Shown here: in pieces, positions 1-11,673 of the stretch
Layout: every line of letters begins with the position of its first letter
Position numbering within the stretch: position 1 is the stretch's first letter
Assembly (NCBI GenBank): GCA_949592205.1
Contig: CATIUR010000001.1
Location: 75,613,059-75,677,058, forward strand
Reading direction: 5' to 3'
Length of the DNA stretch: 64,000 nucleotides
From: Helichrysum umbraculigerum
Taxonomy: Eukaryota > Streptophyta > Magnoliopsida > Asterales > Asteraceae
Position numbers and translations under genes: made by a program
Notes under the pieces: model-generated
Databases searched by the model: none
Told to the model about the DNA's origin: nothing
What the model saw: the letters and a program-made list of their open reading frames with translations, nothing else

Positions 1-705
1 TGAGTAATATTTCGTATTTTAAAACGTATAATTAAACACATATAAAATTATTTTAACGTTTAAACGACCGGGGAAACGAACACCGCACGGAGAGCAAACA
101 CGGAGGAGCAAAAAGTGGTGAGACCACATCATGTGGCCCCACCAAAACCGGCCCAAGGTGAGGGGGCATTAAGCCCTCACCTCCTTTCCCATTTCAACAC
201 ACAAACACAACATCACCATACTCAATCATTCTCTCTCTCTCTCTCACGGTTTCTCCCTCTCTCTCTAAAACCGCCACCCTCAAAACACCCTAAAAACACC
301 ACTAAAACACCTCGGAGGTTAGGCTCGGTTTGGAGAAAAGTGATCACGAGAACGAGGGCTACAAACCTATCTTTTCGGTTTCTCGATTCGACTATTTTGT
401 AAGTTTTCCGGCGACCCGAAACTTTTCCGATTACTTTTATTTTGCTAGATTATTGTTCCCCTAGCTAAATGATGTCCGAATATGTAATTAAAACTCGTTT
501 TTGAACACGTTAACGGAAATGTCGGTTTTGGTCATTTTAAAGAAAACGACACCACAAACCTTAAAAACGACCACCAATAGTTACTAGGAACTCATTATAA
601 CATATTAAAACTAGTATAAAAGTTCTAGACCCAACGGAAACCGGAAAATACGTTTTCGGAAACATAAATTCCGAACAGACCTCTTGTGTCGCATCGGACC
701 AAAAT

Positions 706-975
706 TTCATGCGACACAACACTGTGTCACATGTTATGTCGCACGTTATGTCGCAATGTATGCGACACAACGCTTATGTCGCACTATATGTCGTATCATC
801 TGCGACACAAAGTTTACCTATCGCTTGATTGCGACACAACGACTATGTCGTACCATTGTGTCGTACCCTTGTCTGCGACACAACCATTGTGTCGCATAAA
901 CACTAAACTCGAACAAATCCTTACGACACAGACCTTATGTCGCTTATGGTCTGCGACACAAGCCTTGTGTCGCAG
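706..975. repeat. 21-bp palindrome array in LTR A
   Basis: There are at least six units of the form (G/A)CGACAC-N7-(G/A)TGTCG(C/T), for example around 762, 831, 880 and 950, with central N7 such as AACGCTT, AACGACT, AACCATT and AAGCCTT. Most units are exactly 21 bp and one near the start is 20 bp. Single half-sites fill the gaps. The array lies within the predicted first leader intron. The same unit recurs in E, B and D. Confidence 0.85.
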
Positions 976-1126
976 ATAGCTCAGATCAGAAAACAAAATA
1001 TTATATAAGTGTTGAAATCACTTTTCAACTACTAAATCAAATACGATGCTACTTATACATGAAAATACTATACTTTTGAGGGTATACAACAACACTTGAA
1101 TGCGTACAAGACTATGCTAAACTAAC

Positions 1127-1341
1127 GTGAGATTTCACTCACACACGCACACGAGTTTACACTCGAAATACTTAGGAGATTACACTCCAACGAACATACA
1201 CTTGTACACTACACGGGATTGCACCCGATACGAACTTACAAGTTCACTCACTAGTTACGTGCTGGATTACACGTTAGCTGATACGAACATACACTCGAAT
1301 ACTTACGAGGTTTCTCTCGTACCCTTTGGGGATTAAGCCCA
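1127..1341. repeat. Hairpin series with varying stems in LTR A
   Basis: Successive short perfect hairpins read GTGAG-atttca-CTCAC (1127-1142), CGAG-tttaca-CTCG (1152-1165), GGAG-attaca-CTCC (1175-1188), CGGG-attgca-CCCG (1214-1227), GAACTT-ac-AAGTTC (1232-1245), ACGAG-gtttct-CTCGT (1305-1320) and TGGG-gattaag-CCCA (1327-1341). Four of them share an ATTACA-like loop while the stems differ and remain complementary. Confidence 0.7.
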
Positions 1342-3173
1342 TTGGAACTTACGCAAACGATATACATTGTGATACAAACAAACAGTTATACACGTACGCT
1401 TTACAAAAGTATAACTACTATGAATACATAATGATAATGGATGGAATTATTATTATACACCGATACCAACGGGCCGTACAATTTTTCGACAAACTACAAA
1501 TTACAAATGATTTACAAACATACAAACAAACTTATGGACATTAACTAGTTTGGGAACAACTAGCATGGATACTTTACAAGTATTCCATTTACTTACTAAA
1601 CCTTGTGCGTATTAGGACGCTAAGGGTTGCTAGTACGGGAATACTACTTGCTTACTTACTGCATTGACTGCCAGACTCAGGTGAGTCTCACAGCCCCTAC
1701 TTTACTGTTTTTATACTCAGGGGTGAGATGCATTACTATTTTACATGAACACACAAAACTTACTTGCTGCCATGATTTTCATACTGTACGAGATTACGGA
1801 TACGCCAATTGCATGAGTTTTCGACTAATCCAATGAAATCCTCCTTAATCATAGTTGTTAGTTATGGAATTAAGCGCGGGTTTTAGTATATGGATCCATA
1901 TGGGACTGACAATCCCCGCCCGGGGTAGCACGCACTACCACGAACCGTTCCTGTAGAAACGGGCGTTTCTTACTCGTTTCGAATGACTGTTTTGGATTAC
2001 ATTCACGGGGGTACCTATATTTACTGTACGTTAAGCTTCAACTATGGTGACTCATGGCAATGGTATCAAACGGTTGCATATCCTGCAACCACCCACTTAT
2101 TAAAACTTAAGTAATCGATGAGCATAACCTGTGATCGTTACTTACTGGCTGGCTATGATTTACAAATACTACATGTGTGTTCAAACTATTTACTTACTTA
2201 CAAACCTGTGAGATTCACCAACCTTTTTGGTTGACCGTTTTAGTAATGCTTCTCAGGTACACAGCATCAGTAGGGATGCCCAGCAGGATAAGCTTACTTA
2301 GCTCGAGTCGCATGCATTACAAGCTTGGAGATTTTATTACATTACTTTTGTACTTACTGTTATGTATTAGAATCTCTAGGAATTTACTTGAACTCGAGCT
2401 TGTATTTTGAAACTACTTATGTATTAATGTAATAACTTTTCGAACGTCTCATTTAGAGTCGTTCACTGTATCCTTGTGCTTGTGATTATTGATTAGTAAC
2501 ACCCAAAACGTCGCTTCCGCAAACTGTTAAATTTGGGGGTGTTACATTATACTTGCTTAACTAGTTAAAGTAGGCAATATAACTAGAGAATCATTATTGT
2601 GAAAACAAAAAGTCTTGAATAAAACCAAACACATGGGTGACATAACTCTTTATGCATGACCTAACTTGTTTACCAATTAGGAAATGTCTAAAATAATGTT
2701 TACATGTATAGGTTATAATTTTGGCATGCGGATACTTGAAATTATCATTTGAAGTAAGCTTTGACCTAAAAAGTCAACTTGAAGTATTGCATTTTTAAAA
2801 TAAATCAATTGCAATTTTTATTCAAAAACCTTACTTCAACTTGGACTTTTAAAAGTCAAAACCTACTGGCAACTATAAAATGTGAAATAATGACGTTTCA
2901 AACTTGGCTAACACCAAACTTTGTAAACGACATTACTTCACAATAAAGTTACCGTCATTCCATGACTATATACTTTCACATATTAATGATTGCCTTAGTG
3001 TAATAAAAACTGATTACTGGTCACTTGGGGACATTTGATATTTAATGTAATCTTTGGACTGTCAAAAATTAAAGCCCCCATTTCGAATTTTCCATAGGGA
3101 ATTTTGAGAAGTGCTTTAAATTTTCTCTATCTTAAGAATCTATTACTTTAAATCTCTTATGTTCTCAGGTACT

Positions 3174-4982
3174 ATGTCGCCGAAGAAGAAAAAGCTAAAC
3201 CCAACACGACCACTTACAGGATCTCTTGCCTATCTTAGTGCATCACCCAATCACGATCGTATGGCACACATCTGGAGGGACAAGAAATTCGGGCGTTTAA
3301 AATATGTGGACTGGGAATAGTTGCAAGTATTGGGATTCAGACAAAGATTAGAAAGCCTACTCAGTTATCCAGTTGAGGGTCAGCAGTTCGAGTCTTTAAA
3401 AAGGCTGTTCAGCATTGATGAACTGCTATATATGGAAATGGTTACCGAGTTCATGACCACCTACACATTCGAGACAGGAGGTAGAGTTGGAGACGGTTTG
3501 ATCATATTTCGGTACATGGGAAATTCATTCACCTTATCACTAGCCCAGTTTGCACAGCACTTGGATCTATACACACCAGAGGAGATACGTTCCCCTCTAT
3601 TCACTAATGGAGCCACCTCGATTTCCACCTCGATCACACCAGCCGAGGCATGGAGTAGCTTATCGCCAGCAACATATTTCTCGGGTATAAAAGCTACAAG
3701 ACTCGGAGATCCAGTCATGCAAATTCTACACAAGCTGATAGCCTGTTCATTCGATGGAAAATACACGACGAGCAGTCGAGTTGCCAGCTTTGATGTTGCC
3801 CTGATGACATGTATCATCGAGAGGAGGAACATTCAGGTTGCCCATTTAGTTGCACATCGGATTTTGGAAGAAAAGGGCTTTGGTGCAAAGAGATAATTTA
3901 TGGGTCCAATAATTACAAGGTTGATTCGAGGGATGGGATTTATCCGGACAGCAGAGGTAGAGAGATTCAAGAGCCTGCCAGAATGGAGTGCCAAGCCGAT
4001 AGATTACGATTTTCTGAGAAGCATGGATATACTTCGAATTCTGAGAGATGGCACTGTTTACATTAGGGCACGATCATCAGACCCTGATAGTGTTGATACA
4101 TTGGTAGCAGGTCTAGTTCTACCTAGGGAAGCAAAGAAGAGGAAACAACCCAAAGAGACCAGCGACTCAGAGTCAGATGAGGATGAGGATGCGGATGACC
4201 ACGATGACCCAGTTGCACCGCCACAGCCTACTAGGCCAGGACCTTCTATCCCAGCTCCTAGAGCTTAGATGCCTGCTTACATATACCATTACGGGACACC
4301 TCTGGGGCCCAATTACTGGTACTGGTTGATGCAGATGCAGGTCAGATGTTATAGAGCTATGAGGCAGCAGATCTCAGGGATGCATGTGAGCCCACTTCCA
4401 GACATACCGTGTGGATTGGGCCCAGCGCCACCACACTTATATACCCCTGCAGCTCCTACTCCAGCACCTCACCGACATCCAGCTCGTGACCGTGGCCATG
4501 CTTTACCACCTCGGACAGTTCCACCTAGGCCACGAGCACCACTAGCACATGTTCCTACTCCGATACAGCTAGTTCCCTCAATTGTTTGTTCAGTCAGGGG
4601 GCATACTTCGAGAAGCAGCAGGATATCCAGAGTCTCCACGCGAGCCACCATTGTTCAGAGTCATAGGATTCTCAGGAGTGTCAGCCCTGTAGCTGCACCG
4701 ATTGATCCAGTATCCTCTTATAGACAGACTGATTTATTCAGAGGACACTCTCAGCAGAGGACACCCGAGATCCCACTGGACAGCTTTGACATGCCTGCAG
4801 GGGAATTTGTTGATCATTTGATACAGCATGGAGTATTCACTACAGGTACACCAGATGCAGAGGCTGATCGAGATGCGTCAGACGAAGGCACCCACTATCA
4901 GCACGATGATTCTTCATTAGATGAGACATCTCCTGGACCTATAGTATCTTTAGCAGCAGTATCACCACCAACCGAGCAATAG
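3174..4982 (+). pseudogene. Athila ORF1/env-like protein, broken by three in-frame stops
   Basis: One reading frame runs from ATG 3174 to TAG 4980-4982 (about 600 codons). It is interrupted by TAG 3318-3320, TAA 3894-3896 and TAG 4266-4268, without any frameshift. It opens with a lysine-rich stretch (SPKKKKLN). Residues about 90-140 contain the pattern MVTEFMTTYTFE then FTLSLAQFAQHLDLY, which resembles the plant ATHILA ORF-1 type proteins found in Athila elements; their function is unknown. The middle is acidic (SDSESDEDEDADD near 4160-4200) and the C-terminus is proline-rich. The homologous ORF in H begins at 45390. The family name is from recall; a profile search against the Pfam ATHILA family would settle it. 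Confidence 0.7.
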
Positions 4983-5360
4983 ATTGCTCCGCTTTCTGAC
5001 TTCTTTCTATTTTCTATCAAAACTTTATTATTATTGTGTGTATTTGATGTACTTTGGATGCATAGACATCACCTCTATCTAGTTACTACTTTATTATGTT
5101 ATCACTTTACTTTTCTTATTAGCAGCTATTATTAAATTGTTGAGTGGCATGTTTGTTTGATTCAAACACTATTTATAGAAGACCAAAGCAAAAGAAACTG
5201 TGGACCTCGCCATGAAGAACGCTAGGAGACGTAAGCTACAAATCGCGAACCAGCGGACTTCTAACGAGTAGCCGACAACGTGCACAACAAAATCGGTACA
5301 CCGTTCCAAGACCCTCTATCCGTTTAATGCATTGATTATCTCATCCGATATTCCGAAAAC

Positions 5361-5502
5361 TAAGTGTGGGATCCTAAAAACCACACTACACTTAAGAAAC
5401 AATCCGAAAATAAGTAGAATCTCTAAGTGTGGGATACTTCAACAAGAGGTACTCAACAGATAGATTCGAACATTAGGGACAATGTTCCTCTAAGTGTGGG
5501 AT
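5361..5502 (+). repeat. Three PPT-like TAAGTGTGGGAT copies in I
   Basis: TAAGTGTGGGAT occurs at about 5361, 5425 and 5491 in the non-coding tail of I. It is nearly the same as the real polypurine-tract region next to the 3' LTRs of H (52230-52243) and J (35174-35190). Element H carries three comparable internal copies. Confidence 0.65.
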
Positions 5503-5985
5503 ATACGGCCTTCAACCGCAAGTTTTACCTCTTGTCCGTAAGTCAAACAAAATTTTCATTAAAAGGCTAAAAATGGAGAAATTTTCAAAAAATTTTAGAT
5601 TAAAAAACATTATTCTTTAGGAATCCTATCTTTCAAAACTATAAATTACAGCAAGAAACGAGTTTTAACAAAGAAACAAAACTATTTTAGAATAGGATAT
5701 GGACGAAAAGGGCAACACATGGCTAGGCACACATTGACCAAAACATTCGATTCGTGAGGATTGAGCCCATGATTAGCATTCATCTTTACAATGCTTCACT
5801 TTCGTTTCATGTGTGCGCCGATGTACGCATTTGAATTAAAACTTGCTCTTGCAATGCATTTCGAGATCACACCAACGAGTGCCATACGTGGCATGGATAC
5901 AACCTATCTTGATAACTTCTAAGGAATCCAAACACCCTTACACCACCAAACATCCACCCACTCAACATTCACTTTTCACACCCGA

Positions 5986-6240
5986 TGTGTGCTAAAGTAT
6001 AGGCAATTATAATCACAAGTTTTAAATGAAGGAAATACTAAATAACACAATCACACAATTCAGGAAAGATTAACCCGTTCGTATAATATAGCTTTATAAG
6101 TAAGTCCAAGTTCGAACACAGGGAACGTGATTCTAATTTATAACTAATAATCTATTTACTCCTAATTACAACTATTTACAATTATTCACAAATAAAGGAT
6201 CCAATGTACAATTAATATTACAAAATAAGGGGGACGTTTT
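5986..6240 (-). mobile_element. LTR of element J, distal part (left of the C insertion)
   Basis: This segment and 33979-35173 become contiguous once C and one copy of its GTTTT target duplication are removed. Together they form an LTR of about 1.45 kb in minus orientation. The left border is placed at the first TG after the I-like sequence (TGTGTGCTAAAG) and is only approximate, because the second LTR of J lies outside the window. Confidence 0.5.
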
Positions 6241-6929
6241 TGTTAGTCCCTGTTTAACTTAATAAACAATCGTATACAATAAGCTTTGAATGTATTATTG
6301 AGAAGTTGCGGAATCACACTCAATAATATTAAGAAGATCAACGAATATAAATTAATATGATGAACACAATAATATACCAAAAGCTTCAATCTTATTAATG
6401 ATATAAGACGAATACACTTAATGTATTAGGGTTACAGAAAACCTTGAAGCTGCGCAAAACCTTAACCTATCTAGGTCTAAAGGATCTCTATTTATAACAT
6501 ATAGAGTCCTATACAATCTCCTACAAATATGGAATAAAATAACTTCCATAACCGACTCATACTTATCACAAAATCATAAACAGTTGTAACTACCATTATG
6601 AAGTAAACAGTTGTAACTATTACACATTCAGTGGTAACTGCTTCAATTGTAATATAAGACCAAGTACAAATATATAATCAGTGTTAACTGCTACATATAT
6701 AACTAACAGTTACAAATACATAAGCAGTTTTAACTACTTACAGACACATAACTATCAGTTGAAATCTATCTTCAATCAGTTGTAACACTTGTCTTCTCTT
6801 CAGATTTCTTCTATCAGTTGTAACTTTGTAAAGACAGTTTTATCCTTCAACAAAAACAGTTTTAAACACTTGTACTCTGTCTTCTCATTAACAACTTCAA
6901 TTCACACCAAAAACAGTTTTGACCCAACA
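6241..6929 (-). repeat. C 3' LTR
   Basis: 689 bp, paired with 33285-33973. It carries a TATA-like TATAAATAGAG on the minus strand near 6487-6497 and a run of CAGTTGTAAC-like motifs at 6577-6922, upstream of TATA in the sense of the element. The 5-bp target duplication GTTTT precedes it. Confidence 0.95.
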
Positions 6930-6940
6930 ATCTCCCCCTA
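6930..6940 (-). promoter_or_regulatory. C polypurine tract
   Basis: The minus strand reads TAGGGGGAGAT directly against the 3' LTR, the position and composition expected of the plus-strand DNA primer. Confidence 0.85.
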
Positions 6941-7021
6941 AACTTAATCTGTCCTTCACAGCATTAAGTTTCTTCTAATTCAATTCTCTATTATGAGCTT
7001 CACAAAATTCTTTCAAAACTG

Positions 7022-7231
7022 TCAGTCTTTTCTTCTCTTCCTCCTATCTATCTCCTCCTTCTTATAAATCTGATTCAGCACCATATATACCAATTCCAGA
7101 GCTACATCATCTAAAACTGCAGCTTGTAATCTTGCATTTCTCATGCTCATCAAAAATCTCAGATTTATATCATAAAATCTATCTGTCAACAACCACATAA
7201 ACACTGCATCATCCATAACAATCTGATGTAC
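7022..7231 (-). pseudogene. C env-like ORF, C-terminal end (cut off by D)
   Basis: This is the last part of the long third ORF of C, separated from the rest (12831-15866) by the insertion of D. The TGTAC target duplication lies inside the ORF and the reading frame continues across it. It reads through MDDAVFMWLLTDRFYD and ends in a basic tail (RRKRRKD) at 7022. From here to the polypurine tract (6941-7021) I see only short non-coding sequence. Confidence 0.7.
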
Positions 7232-7679
7232 TGAAAGTCCCGTTTGCTAGCCTTGGATCTGATCGGATCGTTTGAATGAATATATGAACGTATTAATCGA
7301 ATCAAACACGCAATTCTCTATAATCTTTGTATATATTCACAATTGAATAATCAAGATTACAAGATACAAACTCGCAAACTCGTTTTCTCTCCTCCTTACA
7401 CACAAAAACGGCTCTCCCACTTATCACAAAGTCTAACCCTAAAACTGAATATAACACGCCTATTTATAGGCTGTCCAAACCCTAATGCGACACTGGCCAA
7501 GTGTCGCTAATAGCGACACTGACCAAGTGTCGCCTAAACACTAATTTGTGTATATTTTCTATTTCACTATTCGTTTACAGACTCACATATACACACTAAC
7601 CACTATACATACGCAGACTAATTGACTTTGACAATTACAAACGTTTGACCAACTGACTGACACACAAAATGCACCAACA
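7232..7679 (-). repeat. D 3' LTR
   Basis: 448 bp, paired with 12378-12825. It contains a TATA-like CCTATAAATA on the minus strand (7461-7470). Just upstream in element sense are two 21-bp palindromes, GCGACAC-tggccaa-GTGTCGC (7487-7507) and GCGACAC-tgaccaa-GTGTCGC (7513-7533). Confidence 0.93.
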
Positions 7680-9371
7680 AACTCCCCCATGTCAGCAGCT
7701 TGGTCAAATAAGTCTTCAATTAGTCTTCATCAACAAACTCTTTCATGTCTTCAACAATCACAAGCTCCCCCATTGAGATAGCATGGTCTTCAAACAAAAT
7801 CTTGATGTCCAGATTCATGTGACTGACACACATTTATCATACACTAAGATCTTCAACCTTGGTGACCATCTCTCAATCATCAGCAGATTCTCCGATAGAA
7901 TTATCTTCACAAACCTTGGAGAATAACTGACATCCTTTGCATCTTCAATATTTGACTTTAACAAGATATGTGATGTTTGAAGAAAATAACACAGAAATAA
8001 AATCTTTTTGAATTTTCTTTATAAATGAAAAGTAAAGAATACATAAAAAATAAAAATAAAATAAATTGAATTTGGGGATAGGATTGTTTTAGGTCTGCTT
8101 AGGGATCATATCAGATCAACATGCAATTATTAGGAAATAGTAAGTGTTATTTCGATCATCAGTATATTTGTCCACTTTAAATTTACTTGACATATTTAAA
8201 GCACCTTTTATAAAAATTAGTTCAAGACGATTATCGGTATTGTTTGTCCACTTAAACATATTACATCCGTATCTGTGAGCTAACCTTTATTGTTGGTATG
8301 AATATTAATTTTGTGAAACCCATTATATGATATACTGATAAACTTTAGTAAAACACAAAACACTGCATATTAAGCAAGGTAGAGATTACAAGACCAAGTT
8401 TATCTCGGCTTTCTTGTAACATACACTTGATATTTAAATTTAGGCATACATCAAACCGATTATGAAGATACTAGTGGCCCCAGATCTGTACTTAGTACAA
8501 CAGAGGGTCCCTTAGTATGAACATAACAAGTTTGAGACTATTTGCATAACTAATGGATTCAGGTCTGTACGTGAGTACAACAATAGTCACCATTAGTTAG
8601 AGTAATAATCATATTAATACTATATGCCAATTTTGCATTTACATAATGATTATGACATCGTATGGTAGTACCTTCATTTATCGATTAAGACTTATGTCAT
8701 ACATCATATAACATTTTTCACAAAGTAATAGACAAGTTTTAATTATTACTTCTTACTCACTCACAAACCGGTGTGTACCATGCCTACTAATACATCATAT
8801 GATGAAGCCAATGTTTATAAAAGCTATTTTAAGTATGTCAGATAAACCTACTGACACATCCAAGATAAACCTTAAAATTCCATTTTATGCATGTCACCCG
8901 CTGTACTATCATATCCCAAGTTGTTTACAGACACAATCCAACGTCTTTTCAAGAATTAAGAATCTTGCTGTTCACATTTCTGATCCAAGTAATCAGAATT
9001 TTTAATACTTTAAAATTACTCCCCCTGAACAGCAAATTCTTATATCCCCCTTAAACGTTAAACATATTTTTGTATTTTTTAATTTTAACAAATTTCGCAA
9101 CATTGCATTTCTTTGATACTAAGAAGTACAAAGAATGGCTGTTGCATTAATAACAAATAAAAATAGATAATTATCAAAATCACATATCAAGTCAAATCAA
9201 ATGCCTTTTAGCACTTTTACCACCTCGTAATATCGAAAATCTCATCCATCCAATCAAAATCATCACACATGAGCACTTTGAAAACAATCTTCCAAAAATA
9301 TTCACATCCTTGCAGTCACTAAAAATATTAGCTATCAAAAATCTGACTGCAACATCACAAACAAACAAACA
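7680..9371 (-). other. D 3' non-coding region
   Basis: About 1.7 kb between the end of gag and the 3' LTR, with no ORF of note (8799-9005 looks spurious). It begins beside the LTR with the purine tract (minus strand GGGGGAGT, 7681-7688). The part at about 8160-8830 is homologous to the 3' non-coding region of the Gypsy element J. No remnant of pol is recognisable. Confidence 0.8.
8160..8830 (-). repeat. 3' non-coding module shared with Gypsy element J
   Basis: Collinear blocks match 35380-35980. They include TATTTGTCCACTTTAAA at 8165, a block ending ATATGATATACT at 8325-8336, GTCATACATCATAT at 8696, and a block around 8781-8802 (TGCCTACTAATACATCATAT). Between them are two copies of a hairpin unit, GATCT-GTAC-tta-GTAC-AACAGAG (hairpin 8488-8498) and GGTCT-GTAC-gtga-GTAC-AACAATAG (hairpin 8567-8578). 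Confidence 0.75.
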
Positions 9372-11673
9372 TTAGTACTTATGGGACACCCAAGCCTTGA
9401 TAGACTTGGGTTGTCCATGGTCATCCATAACCATCACATCAATGAGTTTATGATATTTTAAAAACTCAGACGATTTCATTGATGTGTTGTTTGTGGATTT
9501 GGGTTTCCAAACCTGTGTAGGTTCAGATGATTTGTTTTCAACAATGTTGTGCTGTTGAACTTGAGGTCTAATAGGCACAACTTTGTTTACTCTAGCCATG
9601 GGTTTTGGAGAAGAGGATGTATGTCTTGACATAGGCGAATACGAACCACGCCTTGGAAAAGTTCTACAAAAAGAATTCCTAAAAAAGGAAGTTCTTGGCA
9701 TCCCTCTACCAAACCTATCTAGGGATAATAACCGACAATCCCTAATTATATGTCCTTGTTGTCCACAATGGAAACAAGAACGTCGTTCAATGTACGACCT
9801 ATTCCAATGATTACCCGCAAAAGGTTGAGGTGGAGAATGAACTGTTGGAGGCTTAGAAAATGAGGCATTTACAGGACGTGAACACTTATGTGTACACGTT
9901 GATGTAGAAGCCTCAGAAGTTGAACAAGTTGATGTTGAAGGTTGTTCACTTTTAGATTTTACATTTGAATCCTTCATTTGATGTTGAACCCTTTTGGATT
10001 CATTTTCAACCTTGTTTTTACCCTTTGTATTTGAAACCTTTACAGTTTCATTGGTAAGTATATGATTTTCTGGTTTTACATTAACTTTTTCAACTTTGAT
10101 TTCAGCCTCTTCCGGTAGATCCTCTATCTCAACACCCTCCTCTACACTAACTGGAGGTGTACTATCAGACTTAACAAAAGTAGGCAAGGGATACTCTGTC
10201 CGTTTAGTTTTCTCCTTTGCCTGCCTTTTGGGATTGGATGTAGCTTCTTTAGACTTTGTAGCTGGCCATGATGAGTAGTCAGCCACAAGTTCTTCGGTGC
10301 CTTCCTTAACAGGCTTAGGATAATAGTTAGTGGGAGGTGGATACCCAAGTCCCGCTTTACTTTTATCTGTCCTCATCTTGTCAACCATTTCATCAAAGAG
10401 TTTATGAGAATTTGAGAAATTCGTGATCCCCTTTTTAAAATTGTCAGACTCAGACTTTAGCTCAGAAAGTTCTTTATTCAAAAGTTCAATTTCTTTAAGA
10501 TAGCTATTAATAGCATCTTGTTGACTGAAAACTTTAGCTTTATATTTCTCAGTGTCAAACTTATGAGCCTCAACTTCCTTTTTTATAAAGTATTTCATTA
10601 GCTTTTAGAAACTTATTTGACTCAGTGAGTTTCTCGACCTTTTCTCTCAAGTCTACATAGTCTATTTGAAAACATTTTAAAGAAGCTTCCAATTTAATAC
10701 AGGATATACAAGTAAAAGGTTTTTCAGATTCTGTTTCTACCTCATGTATCTTTGCCAAAAGTGCACTGTGTTGAACCTCTCCTTGAAGTGCACTAAAATC
10801 AAACGTTCCTGGATTAAACACCGACATCACCTGTGGTGTTGTGTTCTTCTCTGGAGTCGTTGGTGCTGAAGGTGTAGTGAATCCAGATGGAGGACACTTT
10901 TCCTTCAGACATTCCTTAGCAAAATGTCCATGAGTCTGACAGATTTTGCATTTCACCTTGCTTTTATTAAAACCAAGACCTGTATCACCGTCATCATCCA
11001 GGTCTTTTCTACCCGTTCTTTGAAGAAACTTCTTGGTTCTTTGGGTTATCATGGCCATACTCCATTTGATGTCCATCTGCTCGAGATCTTCAGAATCGAT
11101 CTGTTCAAAGTCTTCCTCAGTAAGCTGTAGAGTACTAGCCTTCTTTGAAAGGAAAGTCTCATAAGAGTTGAGGAAAGCTGCAAAGATTGTAGCATGATCC
11201 TCAGTAGCCTTTGAAGGAGCTGTATGAGAAGTATAGGAAGCATATGAAGTGCTAGTAGAAGTAGATGCTGGTGAGTTGGAAGTAGATCTGGAAGTATCAT
11301 TTAGACTAGGAATTTGAATATTAGCCTCTGACTTCTTTTCTTTTTGATCGTAAGCCGCTATAAGAGCATCCCATAACCCTATAGAAGTTACTTGATCTTT
11401 AAATTTATTAATCACAACTTCTGGCAAGCACTTGGTAATCATCTCATACGCTTTATTGTCTTTATCAAACTCTTCTCGTTCTTTGACTGACATTTGTGCT
11501 CTTGACTTAAGCACCCCATCGAGTCTTGGTTGCTCATATCGATCAATGGTGTTAAACCAATTCCACAGATTTGGATCATTGTATTCAATGAAATTGCATA
11601 ACTTAATCTTCCAACTCGCAAAATCACTATAGAACAAAGATGTAGAAGGAGGCATTTTCGCACCAAAAGCCAT
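9372..11673 (-). pseudogene. gag: D gag, two overlapping frames
   Basis: The first frame (11673 to 10570, 367 codons) starts MAFGAKMPPSTSLFYS. It contains a Copia-type gag domain and a CCHC zinc knuckle, CKICQTHGHFAKEC, near codon 240. The second frame (10598 to 9372) continues with a coiled-coil-like lysine/glutamate-rich stretch, a second knuckle CFHCGQQGHIIRDC and the end KAWVSHKY. The frames meet at a run of six A (minus strand, near 10585), so a single-base indel in the run is the simple explanation. Two separated knuckles also occur in C. The sequence stops where the gag of C stops, before the protease. The protein would package RNA; mobilisation would need pol from elsewhere. Confidence 0.85.

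Larger units (their letters stand above)
399..2256 (+). other. Predicted two-intron leader inside LTR A
   Basis: A donor-like TTTT|GTAAGT at 398/399 pairs with an acceptor-like GCGTATTAG|G ending at 1615. A second donor, CTCAG|GTGAGT at 1680/1681, pairs with CTTCTCAG|GT ending at 2256. That leaves a 65-nt middle exon. The same four signals occur in the same order in B and E although the LTRs are otherwise diverged. This is a prediction from sequence conservation; no transcript data are available here. Confidence 0.45.
1..2546 (+). mobile_element. LTR A: right-hand part of a Tekay/Del-like Gypsy LTR
   Basis: The segment ends in GGGGGTGTTACA, the same terminus as the LTRs of B and E. It also shares with them a CT-rich leader (about 170-300), a palindrome array, CAGGTGAGT at 1678-1686, and a terminal hairpin with the loop CTTCCGCAAA. 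Its left end lies outside the window. The sequence after 2546 is not a primer-binding site, so this is either the 3' LTR of an element lying to the left or a solo LTR. It belongs to a family distinct from B and E: alignment with B is clear only in blocks. Small ORFs here (for example 115-402) are leader sequence, not genes. I see no coding region. Confidence 0.85.
2547..5985 (+). mobile_element. Fragment I: Athila-like Gypsy element, 3' internal part
   Basis: This stretch holds one decayed ORF (3174-4982) followed by about 1 kb of non-coding DNA. Both parts match element H: the ORF resembles H's second ORF, and blocks such as the one around 5470-5500 and the stretch around 5720-5900 recur at 50580-50620 and 50870-51060. 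2547-3173 is non-coding; it ends in an acceptor-like TTCTCAG just before the ORF start, as in H. No LTR of I is visible. The left side is cut by LTR A and the right side by the LTR of J. The exact right border is uncertain by a few bases. Confidence 0.7.

Noticed and set aside
706..975. GTGTCGC palindromes as proven auxin-response elements
   Set aside because: Half-site resemblance only; the everted spacing of 9 is not a standard arrangement.
2547..3173. Host promoter or gene upstream of the ORF in I
   Set aside because: The region corresponds to the intron-like spacer before the second ORF of H, so it belongs to the element.
8160..8830. Shared D/J module as a separate inserted element
   Set aside because: No flanking target duplication or terminal repeats seen at either copy, though this should be tested by alignment.
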